A stretch of DNA of 64,000 nt, from contig NZ_CP130565.1 in NCBI RefSeq assembly GCF_030534335.1, forward strand, positions 2,563,501 to 2,627,500, given 5' to 3'. The translations under genes and the position numbers were made by a program. The DNA is from Marivirga harenae. GTDB lineage: Bacteria > Bacteroidota > Bacteroidia > Cytophagales > Cyclobacteriaceae. The notes under the pieces were generated by a model that worked only from the letters and a program-made list of their open reading frames with translations, was not told the origin of the DNA and searched no databases. How positions within the stretch are numbered: position 1 is the stretch's first letter; the number at the start of each line of letters is the position of its first letter. This document shows, piece by piece, positions 16,356-24,634 of the stretch.

Positions 16356-17309
16356 TTATATTTTTACAGCTGCTCTTTGCAGTCTATCATTTATGGCTTT
16401 TCCAAGGCCAGTCTGGGGTACTTTTTCAGTAATTATCAAATCTACATTACTCTCATCTAATTTACGAAGATGGGAAAATAAGTTTTTAGCGGCTTCATGC
16501 ATGTTGCCAGTGGCTGATAACGATAATGACATATCAACTCCTTCATAAAAATTGCTAAATGAGAGAGTTCCGATTCTCAGTTTAGAATACTTTTTAATTA
16601 ATGATTTGATGTCACCCAGAATAATATCCTTTCTTGGTGCGTAATGGCTTTTAAGCATGCCGGGTGCATCTGGTTTGGAACTTGAATGTGGAAGTATTGT
16701 TACCTCACCAACGACCTTTTTAATTTCGTCCACTTCCAAACCACCCAATCGATAAATAATTGTTTTTCCTTTTTCAAACCCCACGATTGTTGATTCTATT
16801 CCTACTTCACTGAGTTCGCCTTCTAAGATATAGGGTATTTTATCCCCGAGTTGTTTTTGTACATGCTCTGATGTAGTTGGACTTATGTAGCCAAAAGGAT
16901 TGGCACTAGGAGCTGCTAAAGGGTAGTCCAATAATTTAAGAAGATTTAACGTTTTGGGATGATTAGGAATTCTAAATGCTACTCTATCTAAACCAGAACA
17001 TGTTAAATCTGGAATCAGATGGTTTCTTTCCAGCAATATTGTTAATGGTCCAGGCCAAAATGCATTCATCAATTTATAGGCATTGTCAGGAACGCCTTTA
17101 ACATATTTTTTTACGGTTTCAATGCTGTCGGTATGAAGAATAAGCGGATCAAAATGCGGGCGGTTCTTAACCTCGAAAATTTGGCTAACGACTTCTGCCT
17201 TCAAACCATTGCCTGCCAAACCGTATACCGTTTCAGTAGGTAAGCCAATGAGCTTATTGGCATCGAGAAAGACTTTTGCCCTGATAATATCGCTATTGAT
17301 TTCTGCCAT
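16356..17309 (-). CDS. sua5: L-threonylcarbamoyladenylate synthase (Sua5 type)
   Basis: Makes threonylcarbamoyl-AMP from threonine, bicarbonate and ATP, the first step of tRNA t6A37 modification. 317 residues: an N-terminal YrdC domain (about 1-195, with IGLPTETVYGLAG, KNRPHFDPLI, PSANPFGYISPT and GIESTIVGF) and a C-terminal Sua5 domain (about 215-317, LPHSSSKPDAPGMLKSHYAP). Longer than TsaC, which has only the YrdC part. Upstream of pgk in the same direction. The tsaE gene of the same pathway lies at 27439 in this window. Confidence 0.93.
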   Translation of the reverse strand: MAEINSDIIRAKVFLDANKLIGLPTETVYGLAGNGLKAEVVSQIFEVKNRPHFDPLILHTDSIETVKKYVKGVPDNAYKLMNAFWPGPLTILLERNHLIPDLTCSGLDRVAFRIPNHPKTLNLLKLLDYPLAAPSANPFGYISPTTSEHVQKQLGDKIPYILEGELSEVGIESTIVGFEKGKTIIYRLGGLEVDEIKKVVGEVTILPHSSSKPDAPGMLKSHYAPRKDIILGDIKSLIKKYSKLRIGTLSFSNFYEGVDMSLSLSATGNMHEAAKNLFSHLRKLDESNVDLIITEKVPQTGLGKAINDRLQRAAVKI

Positions 17310-17407
17310 AATTCCAGATGCGAATTTAAGTTAATTTTTTATTCATACCACGGATTTGTAAATTGAGAATGATATATTTATAATTGAAAGCACCAAAACA
17401 AAATCTA

Positions 17408-17569
17408 ATGAGCAGAAAATCAAGAAATTTAATTAAGCTAGTGGCAATAATTATTGTCCTTGTGTTGGTATTTATGGAATTAGATATCATAGCTATTCCA
17501 GCATTAAACCCTTATCAATTTTGGCTTAGTATTGTAGCTTTTGGTATGGTTCTTATAAGTTCAAGATAA
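17408..17569 (+). CDS. Small two-span membrane protein
   Basis: A 53-residue protein from ATG 17408 (a TTG at 17384 would add eight residues). A basic start MSRKSRN is followed by two hydrophobic segments (about residues 9-26 and 34-51) separated by IPALNPYQF. The family is not recognised; similar tiny membrane proteins are common in Bacteroidota. It lies alone between sua5 (divergent) and a bidirectional terminator. Confidence 0.55.
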   Translation: MSRKSRNLIKLVAIIIVLVLVFMELDIIAIPALNPYQFWLSIVAFGMVLISSR

Positions 17570-17578
17570 GTAAAAGTA

Positions 17579-17620
17579 AAACAGAGGAGGATAAAAAACT
17601 TGCTCCTCTGTTTGTTTATT
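17579..17620. terminator. Bidirectional terminator between convergent genes
   Basis: AAACAGAGGAG (17579-17589) pairs with CTCCTCTGTTT (17603-17613), 11 bp, with A/T-rich flanks. It lies between the small membrane protein gene (+) and the TPR gene (-). Confidence 0.75.
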
Positions 17621-17622
17621 TT

Positions 17623-18336
17623 CTATTCATCACAAAATTTTTCAATTGCTTCTGCTGCGTCTTGAAAGCCTCTGTTTTTTGCTTTTATTAGGTCTTCACA
17701 ACCTTCTTCTTTTCGATCGGTATTAATCTTTATGAAACCACTCCAGTAGTAGTTTTCACCATTGTTAGGTGCTATTTTAATACTCAAATTCAAAAGACTA
17801 TCAGCCTTATTAAAGGAACCAAATTGTAATAGAGTTTTTGCGCTATTAAGGTATGGTATATGATTATTTGGAGAAAGCTTTATAGCAAATCTATAATCTT
17901 CCAAAGCAGCATCATATTGTTTTAGTTCAAATAGTGCAGTAGCTCTATTTATGTATAGATCAGCATTATTGGCACGTAAACTGATAGCTTTGTTGTAATC
18001 TAATAAGGCATTTTCGTAATTTTTACTTTCTAAATGCACATTTCCCCTGTTATAATACGGCTTATAATTCAAAGAATCAATTTCTAAAGATCGTGAAAAA
18101 TCTTCTATCGCCTTTGAATAATCTAATAATTGTAAGTGTGCAACGCCTCTAATATTATAGGCTTCGGCATTATCATTATTTTTAGAAATGACTCTGTTTA
18201 AGTAGCTAATTGCTTCTTTGTAGTTTTCGGATTGCATATTTTTTCTGCTTTCCGCAATTAGTTCTTCTTCTGATGGACTACATGAGAATAGAATTATTGA
18301 AGTAATTATCAGTACGATGGTGTTAAATTTGAACAT
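17623..18336 (-). CDS. TPR-repeat lipoprotein
   Basis: About 237 residues. The signal sequence MFKFNTIVLIITSIILFSC has a lipobox Cys at 19, followed by about five tetratricopeptide repeats (AEAYNIRGVAHLQLLDYSKA, YKPYYNRGNVHLESKNYENA, ADLYINRATALFELKQYDAA and so on). TPRs mediate protein-protein contacts; the partner is unknown. ATG 18336 is preferred over 18348, which only adds MYRH. Likely in the periplasm, attached to a membrane. Confidence 0.8.
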   Translation of the reverse strand: MFKFNTIVLIITSIILFSCSPSEEELIAESRKNMQSENYKEAISYLNRVISKNNDNAEAYNIRGVAHLQLLDYSKAIEDFSRSLEIDSLNYKPYYNRGNVHLESKNYENALLDYNKAISLRANNADLYINRATALFELKQYDAALEDYRFAIKLSPNNHIPYLNSAKTLLQFGSFNKADSLLNLSIKIAPNNGENYYWSGFIKINTDRKEEGCEDLIKAKNRGFQDAAEAIEKFCDE

Positions 18337-18427
18337 GTGTCTATACAATTAATGTTGTAAAATATAAAAAACCTTACATGAATGACTTAAATGGTGTTTG
18401 TGCTATTTAGGTTTAAAAAAAGCGTTT

Positions 18428-18520
18428 TACATTTGTATTAAGCTTTACGATTCATTTATTCAAATGGGCGTAATTTTAAGGTTGATAGTTTACCCCGGTT
18501 TGGTTCACCGGGGTTTTTTT
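18428..18520 (+). ncRNA. Candidate small RNA: promoter box and orphan terminator
   Basis: A perfect -7 box TACATTTG (18428-18435) is followed about 60 bases later by a strong hairpin ACCCCGG (18492-18498) / CCGGGGT (18508-18514) with a seven-T run, on the plus strand. No plus-strand gene ends here; both neighbours are on the minus strand. A transcript of roughly 75-80 nt from about 18442 is possible. No well-spaced -33 TTG is present, so support is partial. Confidence 0.3.
18492..18520. terminator. Strong hairpin terminator at the end of the dehydrogenase gene
   Basis: ACCCCGG/CCGGGGT stem with a nine-base loop and T run on the plus strand. The A run overlaps the stop codon of the minus-strand gene at 18519, so it may also end that transcript. 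Confidence 0.65.
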
Positions 18521-19574
18521 ATGACCTATTAATTCTTTCCACATTGTCGAATTCCATTATAAAATCATTACCAAATGCCTGAGCTGGAGTCAAATAGCCT
18601 TTTAGTTTGGTGTTCTCTAATTTTAATGCAGAAGCTAACGCTGTTTTGGCTGTTAAAAAATAAGCCTCTGGAGTAATTAATTCTGCTGAAAAGCTACTTC
18701 CGTCTTTATCTGCTACTGTTCCATAAATATAGGTTTTTCCTTTTTCTAATTCTTCCTTGTTAGGTCCTGAAACTGAATTTTCAATTTTTCTTCGAACAAT
18801 CTTTTGTATCCAAGTAATACCTAAAAGAAACTTTAAGGTTTTAAACTTTCTGATTTTACTAATTATTTTAGGACTTGCCCCACTAAAGACTTTAATAGTT
18901 GGGATTTCAGTCTGATGATAACTAGTCATGAGGTCACCCCAAGGGATAGTCATGCAAGTTTGATATCTGTGTGAGAATTTAAATTCTTTAACTTCATAGG
19001 CAAGAGGGACGTTTTTTATTAAGCCGTTCTCGCGAATGAAGCCCCCTTTAGATACGTTCTTTGCCATTGTGACAGCAGTTCCTCTTGACATTCCTGTTTT
19101 TGAACCCACAAATGCCAGTTCAAGCGAGCTAGCTGTGGGCATCTTTTCTTTAAGATAGCCGGCCAAACAGTCGGTTGGGACTACATCAAATCCTACTCCT
19201 GGAATAAGCGTAATGCCAGCTTGTTCTGCCTCCTTATGATACTTCATGATATCTTCGAAAACCCAAATTTCCCCAGTAATATCAAGGTAGTTTGTTTTGG
19301 ATTTTAGACAAGCTTCAACCATTGGTATTGCAGTTTCAGAAAAAGGGCCTGCACAATGAATCACTGTATGGAATTCTTTTAGCAATTCTTCTAGCTTGCT
19401 TTTATCATTTAATTCGCAAATATGATAAGGCAATCCAGTATCCAGTGAAAGTGTTTCAATCGCTTTTTTATTTCTTCCAGCCAACTCAACATAAACCCCA
19501 GCATTTTTAGCTTCCTGGGTAATTAATTTCCCTGTATATCCGTTGGCACCATAAATTAGTATCTTATAATTCAT
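18519..19574 (-). CDS. Saccharopine dehydrogenase-like / trans-acting enoyl reductase family protein
   Basis: 351 residues with an N-terminal Rossmann fold (YGANGYTGKLI, then LAGRNKKAIETL) and the VIHCAGPF and YLDITGE motifs typical of the saccharopine dehydrogenase NADP-binding family, including trans-acting enoyl reductases. The substrate cannot be told. It overlaps the end of the NUDIX gene by 11 bases, so the two are likely co-translated. Confidence 0.8.
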   Translation of the reverse strand: MNYKILIYGANGYTGKLITQEAKNAGVYVELAGRNKKAIETLSLDTGLPYHICELNDKSKLEELLKEFHTVIHCAGPFSETAIPMVEACLKSKTNYLDITGEIWVFEDIMKYHKEAEQAGITLIPGVGFDVVPTDCLAGYLKEKMPTASSLELAFVGSKTGMSRGTAVTMAKNVSKGGFIRENGLIKNVPLAYEVKEFKFSHRYQTCMTIPWGDLMTSYHQTEIPTIKVFSGASPKIISKIRKFKTLKFLLGITWIQKIVRRKIENSVSGPNKEELEKGKTYIYGTVADKDGSSFSAELITPEAYFLTAKTALASALKLENTKLKGYLTPAQAFGNDFIMEFDNVERINRS

Positions 19575-20118
19575 TTAATAGAGTTCTAGTTTTGTTGACC
19601 ATCCTTATAATTGATGGTTCATTCGTTAAATCTTTAACTTTACCTATTTCAATCCATTGAAAGCTGTTACTTTCAGAATTTATTTTAGTTTTTTCTTCAT
19701 GGTTGCAAAAATAGGCAAATCTAACATCATAGTGGTAATGTTGTGGAACTCCTTTAAATTCTGGAATTTCATGTATATCGATATCGAAAATGCCGTGCTT
19801 TGCTAAGGCAAGATTCTTTAAACCAGTTTCTTCAAATGCCTCCTTTCTCGATACTTGCTCCAAATCGATTTCACCGTCTGCATGACCTCCTGGTTGGAGC
19901 CATTTGTTTAGTTTCTTATGGTGAAGTAAAAGTATGTTACGTGATATGGAATCAATTATCCAAGCGGATGCTGTGAAATGGGCCTGAATGTTTTGTCGGG
20001 TAAATGCGACTTCTTTTTTAGATTCAAAAAGCTGTAGCATTTTATATTTGTAATCTCTTTCCTCTTCTGTATTTGGATTGTATTGTTTTAATATCTGCAT
20101 CAATAATAGATCTTGCAT
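19564..20118 (-). CDS. NUDIX hydrolase
   Basis: Predicted hydrolase of a nucleoside diphosphate linked to another group. The Nudix box region LQPGGHADGEIDL followed by EAFEETGL provides the metal-binding glutamates, with a one-residue shift from the strict GX5EX7REUXEEXGU spacing. The longest frame would start at 20130, but that ATG is inside the terminator of the upstream lipoprotein gene, so ATG 20118 or 20100 is more likely; 20118 is given here. Overlaps the downstream dehydrogenase by 11 bases. Confidence 0.85.
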   Translation of the reverse strand: MQDLLLMQILKQYNPNTEEERDYKYKMLQLFESKKEVAFTRQNIQAHFTASAWIIDSISRNILLLHHKKLNKWLQPGGHADGEIDLEQVSRKEAFEETGLKNLALAKHGIFDIDIHEIPEFKGVPQHYHYDVRFAYFCNHEEKTKINSESNSFQWIEIGKVKDLTNEPSIIRMVNKTRTLLNEL

Positions 20119-20147
20119 AAAAAAAGCCATCTTTAAAGACGGCTTTT
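20119..20147 (-). terminator. Terminator of the lipocalin-like lipoprotein gene
   Basis: Stem AAAAGCC / GGCTTTT (20122-20128 and 20141-20147) extended by TCTTT/AAAGA with one mismatch; on the minus strand it is followed by T7. It lies just after the stop at 20169. Confidence 0.7.
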
Positions 20148-20168
20148 ATATAAGGAAATAGATTTATG

Positions 20169-20612
20169 CTATTGTAGTTCCAAGCTCAAGGTAATATTTG
20201 TTTCATCATCACCTGCTTTTGGATAAGGTGCTGAATAACTTACTGTTAAATTGCCATTTTCTTTATTAATGCTTGCAATATTGAAGTCACCACCAGGACT
20301 TAAAGTAACTACATCAAGGTTTTCATTTAAGCTGAAACTGCCGCTGGCACCTAAATCCTCATTATGATTTAAGTTAGCATCAGTAAAAGCTTGCAAACCA
20401 GAAACAGAATAAGTTTTGTTGCTACCATCAAAATTGATTGAAACGCCAGTAAGCGCATTATCCAATACATTAGCCCCTGTGATGTTCCAAGTTCCACTTA
20501 ATTCTTCAAGTCTTTTTTCTTCTGCACTTGGCTCGTCATCTTTTTTACAAGAACTAAAAAGGACAACAAAAGATAGTAATAGTAAGCTTAAAAGTTTAAT
20601 ATTCCGTTTCAT
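20169..20612 (-). CDS. Small lipoprotein, lipocalin-like fold possible
   Basis: 147 residues. The signal sequence ends LFSSC (Cys22), followed by a charged linker KKDDEPSAEEKRLEEL and a beta-rich domain beginning SGTWNITGANV. The G-x-W near the start of the first strand followed by repeated strands is the pattern of lipocalin-like Bacteroidota lipoproteins, but no ligand can be inferred. Monocistronic with its own terminator. Confidence 0.7.
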   Translation of the reverse strand: MKRNIKLLSLLLLSFVVLFSSCKKDDEPSAEEKRLEELSGTWNITGANVLDNALTGVSINFDGSNKTYSVSGLQAFTDANLNHNEDLGASGSFSLNENLDVVTLSPGGDFNIASINKENGNLTVSYSAPYPKAGDDETNITLSLELQ

Positions 20613-20708
20613 AATTAGTTAATTAATAATTTATATTCTAATGTTTAAAAGTCTGAATTATTGTTTATAATCCAATAAAAAATTTTTCTTTTTTTATTTT
20701 AATCTCCA

Positions 20709-21326
20709 TTATTTGCTCTCAATATTAAGAATTTTATTCGTAAAAACATCATATTCTTTAGGGTCATTCGATGCAATTAGTGTAATTCTTCCCTTCCGAG
20801 TTCTGTCCAATAGATCCTTGTACCATTCGATTCCGTTTTCGTCTAAGTGTGAAGTAGGTTCATCCAAAAGGAGTAATTTTGCCTCAAACCCACAACATAA
20901 TATTAATTTCACTCGCTGTTGCATACCAGATGAAAATTCTGCAATCGCTTTATTTGTGCTTTTGTGTAGGTTTGCTGCCCTAATTTCACGCTCTAAATTA
21001 AAGTCTTTTCGAAGTTTTTTGAATTTAGAGTGAAAATCTAAATGTTCTTTCAAGCTGAATTCCTCGATCAGGTTCAGATAGGGTGCAGCGATTCCAAGTA
21101 ATTCATGTGTTTTCTCTTTCTCCACAAGAGTATCTTTGTCAATATATTTGACCTTTCCTTTACTTGGAGCTAAAGTACCTGCAATGATTTTTAATAAAGT
21201 GGACTTTCCACTTCCATTATGACCTGTTATTGCATATACATTATTAGAATCAAATTCATAATTAATGTTTTCGAACAATCTATTTTTAGGATACTTTTTG
21301 GAGAGCCCTTCAAGAATTAATTGCAT
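20709..21326 (-). CDS. ABC transporter ATP-binding protein
   Basis: A 205-residue stand-alone ABC ATPase: Walker A GHNGSGKST (about residues 35-43), Q-loop region IAAPYLNL, signature FSSGMQQRVKL, Walker B LLLLDEPTSHLD. It resembles short CcmA-like ATPases. No permease gene is adjacent. It starts 11 bases after the lpxA stop and is the last gene of the lipid A operon, so a role in envelope assembly is possible but only inferred. Confidence 0.85.
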   Translation of the reverse strand: MQLILEGLSKKYPKNRLFENINYEFDSNNVYAITGHNGSGKSTLLKIIAGTLAPSKGKVKYIDKDTLVEKEKTHELLGIAAPYLNLIEEFSLKEHLDFHSKFKKLRKDFNLEREIRAANLHKSTNKAIAEFSSGMQQRVKLILCCGFEAKLLLLDEPTSHLDENGIEWYKDLLDRTRKGRITLIASNDPKEYDVFTNKILNIESK

Positions 21327-21337
21327 AAAACAAGTAA

Positions 21338-22117
21338 TTAATTTCCGTATCCCTTCATGATGCCTCTTTCCGATTTCCGTACAAAGGCAGTGATATTATC
21401 TCGTTCTTCACTGCTTCTGATTAAAGTTTCAATATTTTCAAGTGCCTCTGCATTATTTTTTCCACTCAAATAAAGGCTTCTATAAATCTCCTGTATATCA
21501 TTTATTCTGTCATTGCTAAACCCCCTTCTTCGCAGACCCACGGAATTTATCCCGCAATAAGTAAGCGGCTCGCGTGCAGCTTTCACATAAGGTGGAACAT
21601 CTTTTCTGACCAAGGATCCTCCCGATATCATTACATGACTCCCTATTTTTACGAATTGGTGAATTGCTGTAGCACCCCCAATAATGGCCCAGTCCTCTAT
21701 TGATACATGTCCTCCTACTTGAACAGAATTTACAAGAATACAATTATCACCGATGATGCAGTCGTGCGCGATATGGACATATGCCATTATCAACGATTTA
21801 GATCCTATTTTAGTGACTTTTCGATCATTGGTTCCACGACTGATATTAACATATTCTCTAATCACCGTTTCGTCACCAATCTCTGTTGTGGTAACTTCAC
21901 CCGTGAACTTTAAATCCTGGGGGACGGCTGAAATAGTGGCACCTGAATATATTTTACACTTTTTCCCTATCCTCGCTCCAGAATTAATTGTTACATTAGG
22001 TCCTATCCAAGTACCGTCTCCAATTTCTACGTCCTTATCTATAAAAGTAAAAGGCTCAATAACAACATCTTTCCCAATTTTAGCTTCAGGATGAATATAA
22101 TTTAATGATTTATCCAT
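21338..22117 (-). CDS. lpxA: Acyl-ACP:UDP-N-acetylglucosamine O-acyltransferase LpxA
   Basis: First step of lipid A synthesis: transfer of a 3-hydroxyacyl chain to UDP-GlcNAc. 259 residues with an N-terminal left-handed beta-helix of hexapeptide repeats (IHPEAKIGKDVVIEPF, IGDGTWIGPNVTI), the catalytic His in AYVHIAHDC, HQFVKIGSHVMISGG, and the C-terminal helical region. Follows lpxC-fabZ by 47 bases in the operon. Confidence 0.96.
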   Translation of the reverse strand: MDKSLNYIHPEAKIGKDVVIEPFTFIDKDVEIGDGTWIGPNVTINSGARIGKKCKIYSGATISAVPQDLKFTGEVTTTEIGDETVIREYVNISRGTNDRKVTKIGSKSLIMAYVHIAHDCIIGDNCILVNSVQVGGHVSIEDWAIIGGATAIHQFVKIGSHVMISGGSLVRKDVPPYVKAAREPLTYCGINSVGLRRRGFSNDRINDIQEIYRSLYLSGKNNAEALENIETLIRSSEERDNITAFVRKSERGIMKGYGN

Positions 22118-22164
22118 GTATTTTTATTTTAAGCAACTATGCTTTTGATAACCTTTCGAGGTCT

Positions 22165-23559
22165 TTATTCTTCTTCTTTTTTAACAATCCGAGCGGTAAG
22201 TGTAGCTTCACTTACAATGCTATTACCTACATACGCATATCCTTGCATTTTGGCTATACCTCTCTTGATAGGAGCTAAAAGTTCACATTTAAGGATAATT
22301 GTATCACCTGGTCTAACCATTTTCCTAAATCGACAGTTGTCTATTCCAAGGAAATAGGTCCAATATTCTGACGGTTCATCAACAGAACTTAAAACTAAAA
22401 TTCCTCCAGTTTGTGCCATTGCTTCAATTTGCAAAACACCAGGCATCACCGGATTTCCAGGAAAATGTCCTTGAAAGAAATTCTCGTTAATAGTTATATT
22501 CTTTAATCCAATAACTGTTTTGTGGTCTTGATGTATGATTTTATCAACTAATTGGAAGGGGTATCGATGTCGTAACATGGACGAAATCCCTTCTATGTCC
22601 ATTACAGGTTCAGCATTGGGATCGTATTTTGGTGCCGATTTTTCTGCTTTTTTGATGTATTTTTTAATCTTTTGTGCAAAAGCGACATTCGTGGAATGTC
22701 CGGGCCTTGCAGCTAAGATTTGACCTTTGATCGGTCTGCCCACTAGCGCTAAATCGCCTACCACATCTAGTAATTTATGCCGAGCAGGTTCATTTTTAAA
22801 TCTCAACTCAATATTATCTAAAATCCCTTCTTCTTTAACCTCAATATTGGGTTTATTAAAGATCTCAGCTAATTCTTTTAGTTCATCATCAGAAACCAAT
22901 TTGTCTACTACTACAATAGCATTATTTAAATCCCCTCCTTTAATTAGATTGTTATTGTACAGCTGTTGTAGTTCATGTAAGAATACAAAAGTCCTGCAGG
23001 TGGATATCTCTTTCTTAAAATCGGCTATATTGTTTAATGAGGCATGTTGACTACCCAAAACTTTTGAGTTGTAGTCAATCATTACCGTTACCCTGTAGTC
23101 ATCCACAGGTAATAACGCCATTTCTACATTTTTTTCTTCATCAGTAAGAAAAAGACCTTCAGGTACCTCAAAGAAATTCCTTAGCGCATTTTGTTCTTCT
23201 AATCCCACTGATTCCAATGCTTCATAAAACAATTTTGCACTGCCATCCATTATAGGAGTTTCAGGACCGTCAACTTCTATTAAGACATTATCAATTTGTA
23301 ATCCTACTAGAGCAGATAGGACATGTTCAACAGTTGATACTTTTGCTTCTCCCTTTGCAATTGTAGTTCCTCTGGAGGTATCTACTACTAAGTCTGCATC
23401 AGCTTCAATAACAGGTTTTTCAGGTAAATCAATTCTTTGAAATCTAATTCCCGAATCAATTTCAGCTGGTTTGAAAGTTAAGGTAACCTTATGACCAGTA
23501 TGAAGACCCACACCAGATACGCTTACCGCTTTTTTAATTGTATGCTGTTTATTATACAT
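22165..23559 (-). CDS. lpxC-fabZ: Bifunctional LpxC deacetylase / FabZ dehydratase
   Basis: Fusion protein of 464 residues, characteristic of Bacteroidota. Residues 1 to about 300 are LpxC (zinc deacetylase, committed step of lipid A): VGLHTG, STVEHVLSAL with a zinc His, and ARHKLLDVVGDLALVG with a further His and Asp. Residues about 320-464 are FabZ (3-hydroxyacyl-ACP dehydratase): HRYPFQLVDKI, GHFPGNPVMPGVLQIEAMAQ with the catalytic His. The gene starts one base after the lpxD stop. The fusion ties lipid A and fatty acid synthesis, which compete for hydroxyacyl-ACP. Confidence 0.97.
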   Translation of the reverse strand: MYNKQHTIKKAVSVSGVGLHTGHKVTLTFKPAEIDSGIRFQRIDLPEKPVIEADADLVVDTSRGTTIAKGEAKVSTVEHVLSALVGLQIDNVLIEVDGPETPIMDGSAKLFYEALESVGLEEQNALRNFFEVPEGLFLTDEEKNVEMALLPVDDYRVTVMIDYNSKVLGSQHASLNNIADFKKEISTCRTFVFLHELQQLYNNNLIKGGDLNNAIVVVDKLVSDDELKELAEIFNKPNIEVKEEGILDNIELRFKNEPARHKLLDVVGDLALVGRPIKGQILAARPGHSTNVAFAQKIKKYIKKAEKSAPKYDPNAEPVMDIEGISSMLRHRYPFQLVDKIIHQDHKTVIGLKNITINENFFQGHFPGNPVMPGVLQIEAMAQTGGILVLSSVDEPSEYWTYFLGIDNCRFRKMVRPGDTIILKCELLAPIKRGIAKMQGYAYVGNSIVSEATLTARIVKKEEE

Positions 23560-24609
23560 TTAGCTCTTTTTTTCAGTCGGCAAATTTAAAACTATTTTTT
23601 CCAATTGCTGAACTTGTAGGTGTAATTCCGGTAATCTTTTAAATAAGGTTGCTGCTTTTAAATATTGCTTGTGTTCAAAACCAACAGTTCCTGAGATTAC
23701 GGTGTTTGACTGTCTTACTGATTTTGACACGCCTGATTTTGCACTTATTGTGGTGTAATCGGCTACATCTATATGACCCACAATCCCAACTTGACCAGCT
23801 AGAACGCAGTTTTTACCAATTTTTGTTGATCCCGAGATACCCGCTTGGGAGGCAATTACCGTATTCTCTCCTATTTCAACATTATGAGCTATTTGAACAA
23901 GATTATCAATTTTCGCCCCTTTTCTGATAATGGTAGACCCTAAAGTAGCGCAATCAATGGTGGTGTTGGCTCCTATGCTCACATTGTCTTCCAAAACGAC
24001 ATTACCAAGTTGAGGGATCGTTTTGTATGTTCCGTCTTCTTGAGGCGCAAAACCAAAGCCGTCACTCCCTATAACTGAACCCGCTTGAATATTACAATTA
24101 CTACCAATTTTAGAATCAGGATAAATTTTTACCCCTTGGAAAATCACTGTGTTATCACCAATCACAACATTGTCACCGATATGAGCCTGAGGATAAATTT
24201 TTACATTTTTCCCAATTTTAACATTGTGTCCTATATAAGAAAAGGCACCTCTGTAATGGCCTTCCCCAACAACACTATTTTCCCCCATAAAAGAAGGTTC
24301 TTCTACACCTGATTTTGCATAAGTCATTATTTTGTTATACTCTTCCAAAAGTTGGGTAAAGGCCGAATATGGGTCATCCACTCTTATTAAGGCTGGCTTG
24401 ATAGTTTTTTTCGGATTGAATTTGTTTTTAACAATAATAGCAGCTGCATCAGATTCATAGATATAATTCTCATATTTATCATTAGATAAAAAGCTGATTG
24501 TTTTTGCCTTGCCTTCTTCTATTTTACCCAAATTATCCACCATTCTCTCACCATCTCCCTCTACTTTTCCTCCAATAATTTGAGCTATTTGATTTACGCT
24601 AAATTCCAT
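23560..24609 (-). CDS. lpxD: UDP-3-O-acylglucosamine N-acyltransferase LpxD
   Basis: Third step of lipid A synthesis, adding the N-linked acyl chain. 349 residues: an N-terminal uridine-binding domain (SVNQIAQIIGGKVEGDGE, ISFLSNDKYE), a long hexapeptide beta-helix (QIAHNVEIGENTVIASQAGISGS, GQVGIVGHIDVAD), and the C-terminal KAATLFKRLPEL helix. It sits directly before lpxC-fabZ and 25 bases after the HD-domain gene. Confidence 0.96.
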   Translation of the reverse strand: MEFSVNQIAQIIGGKVEGDGERMVDNLGKIEEGKAKTISFLSNDKYENYIYESDAAAIIVKNKFNPKKTIKPALIRVDDPYSAFTQLLEEYNKIMTYAKSGVEEPSFMGENSVVGEGHYRGAFSYIGHNVKIGKNVKIYPQAHIGDNVVIGDNTVIFQGVKIYPDSKIGSNCNIQAGSVIGSDGFGFAPQEDGTYKTIPQLGNVVLEDNVSIGANTTIDCATLGSTIIRKGAKIDNLVQIAHNVEIGENTVIASQAGISGSTKIGKNCVLAGQVGIVGHIDVADYTTISAKSGVSKSVRQSNTVISGTVGFEHKQYLKAATLFKRLPELHLQVQQLEKIVLNLPTEKKS

Positions 24610-24634
24610 ATTATATAATTATGGTTGTAATAAT

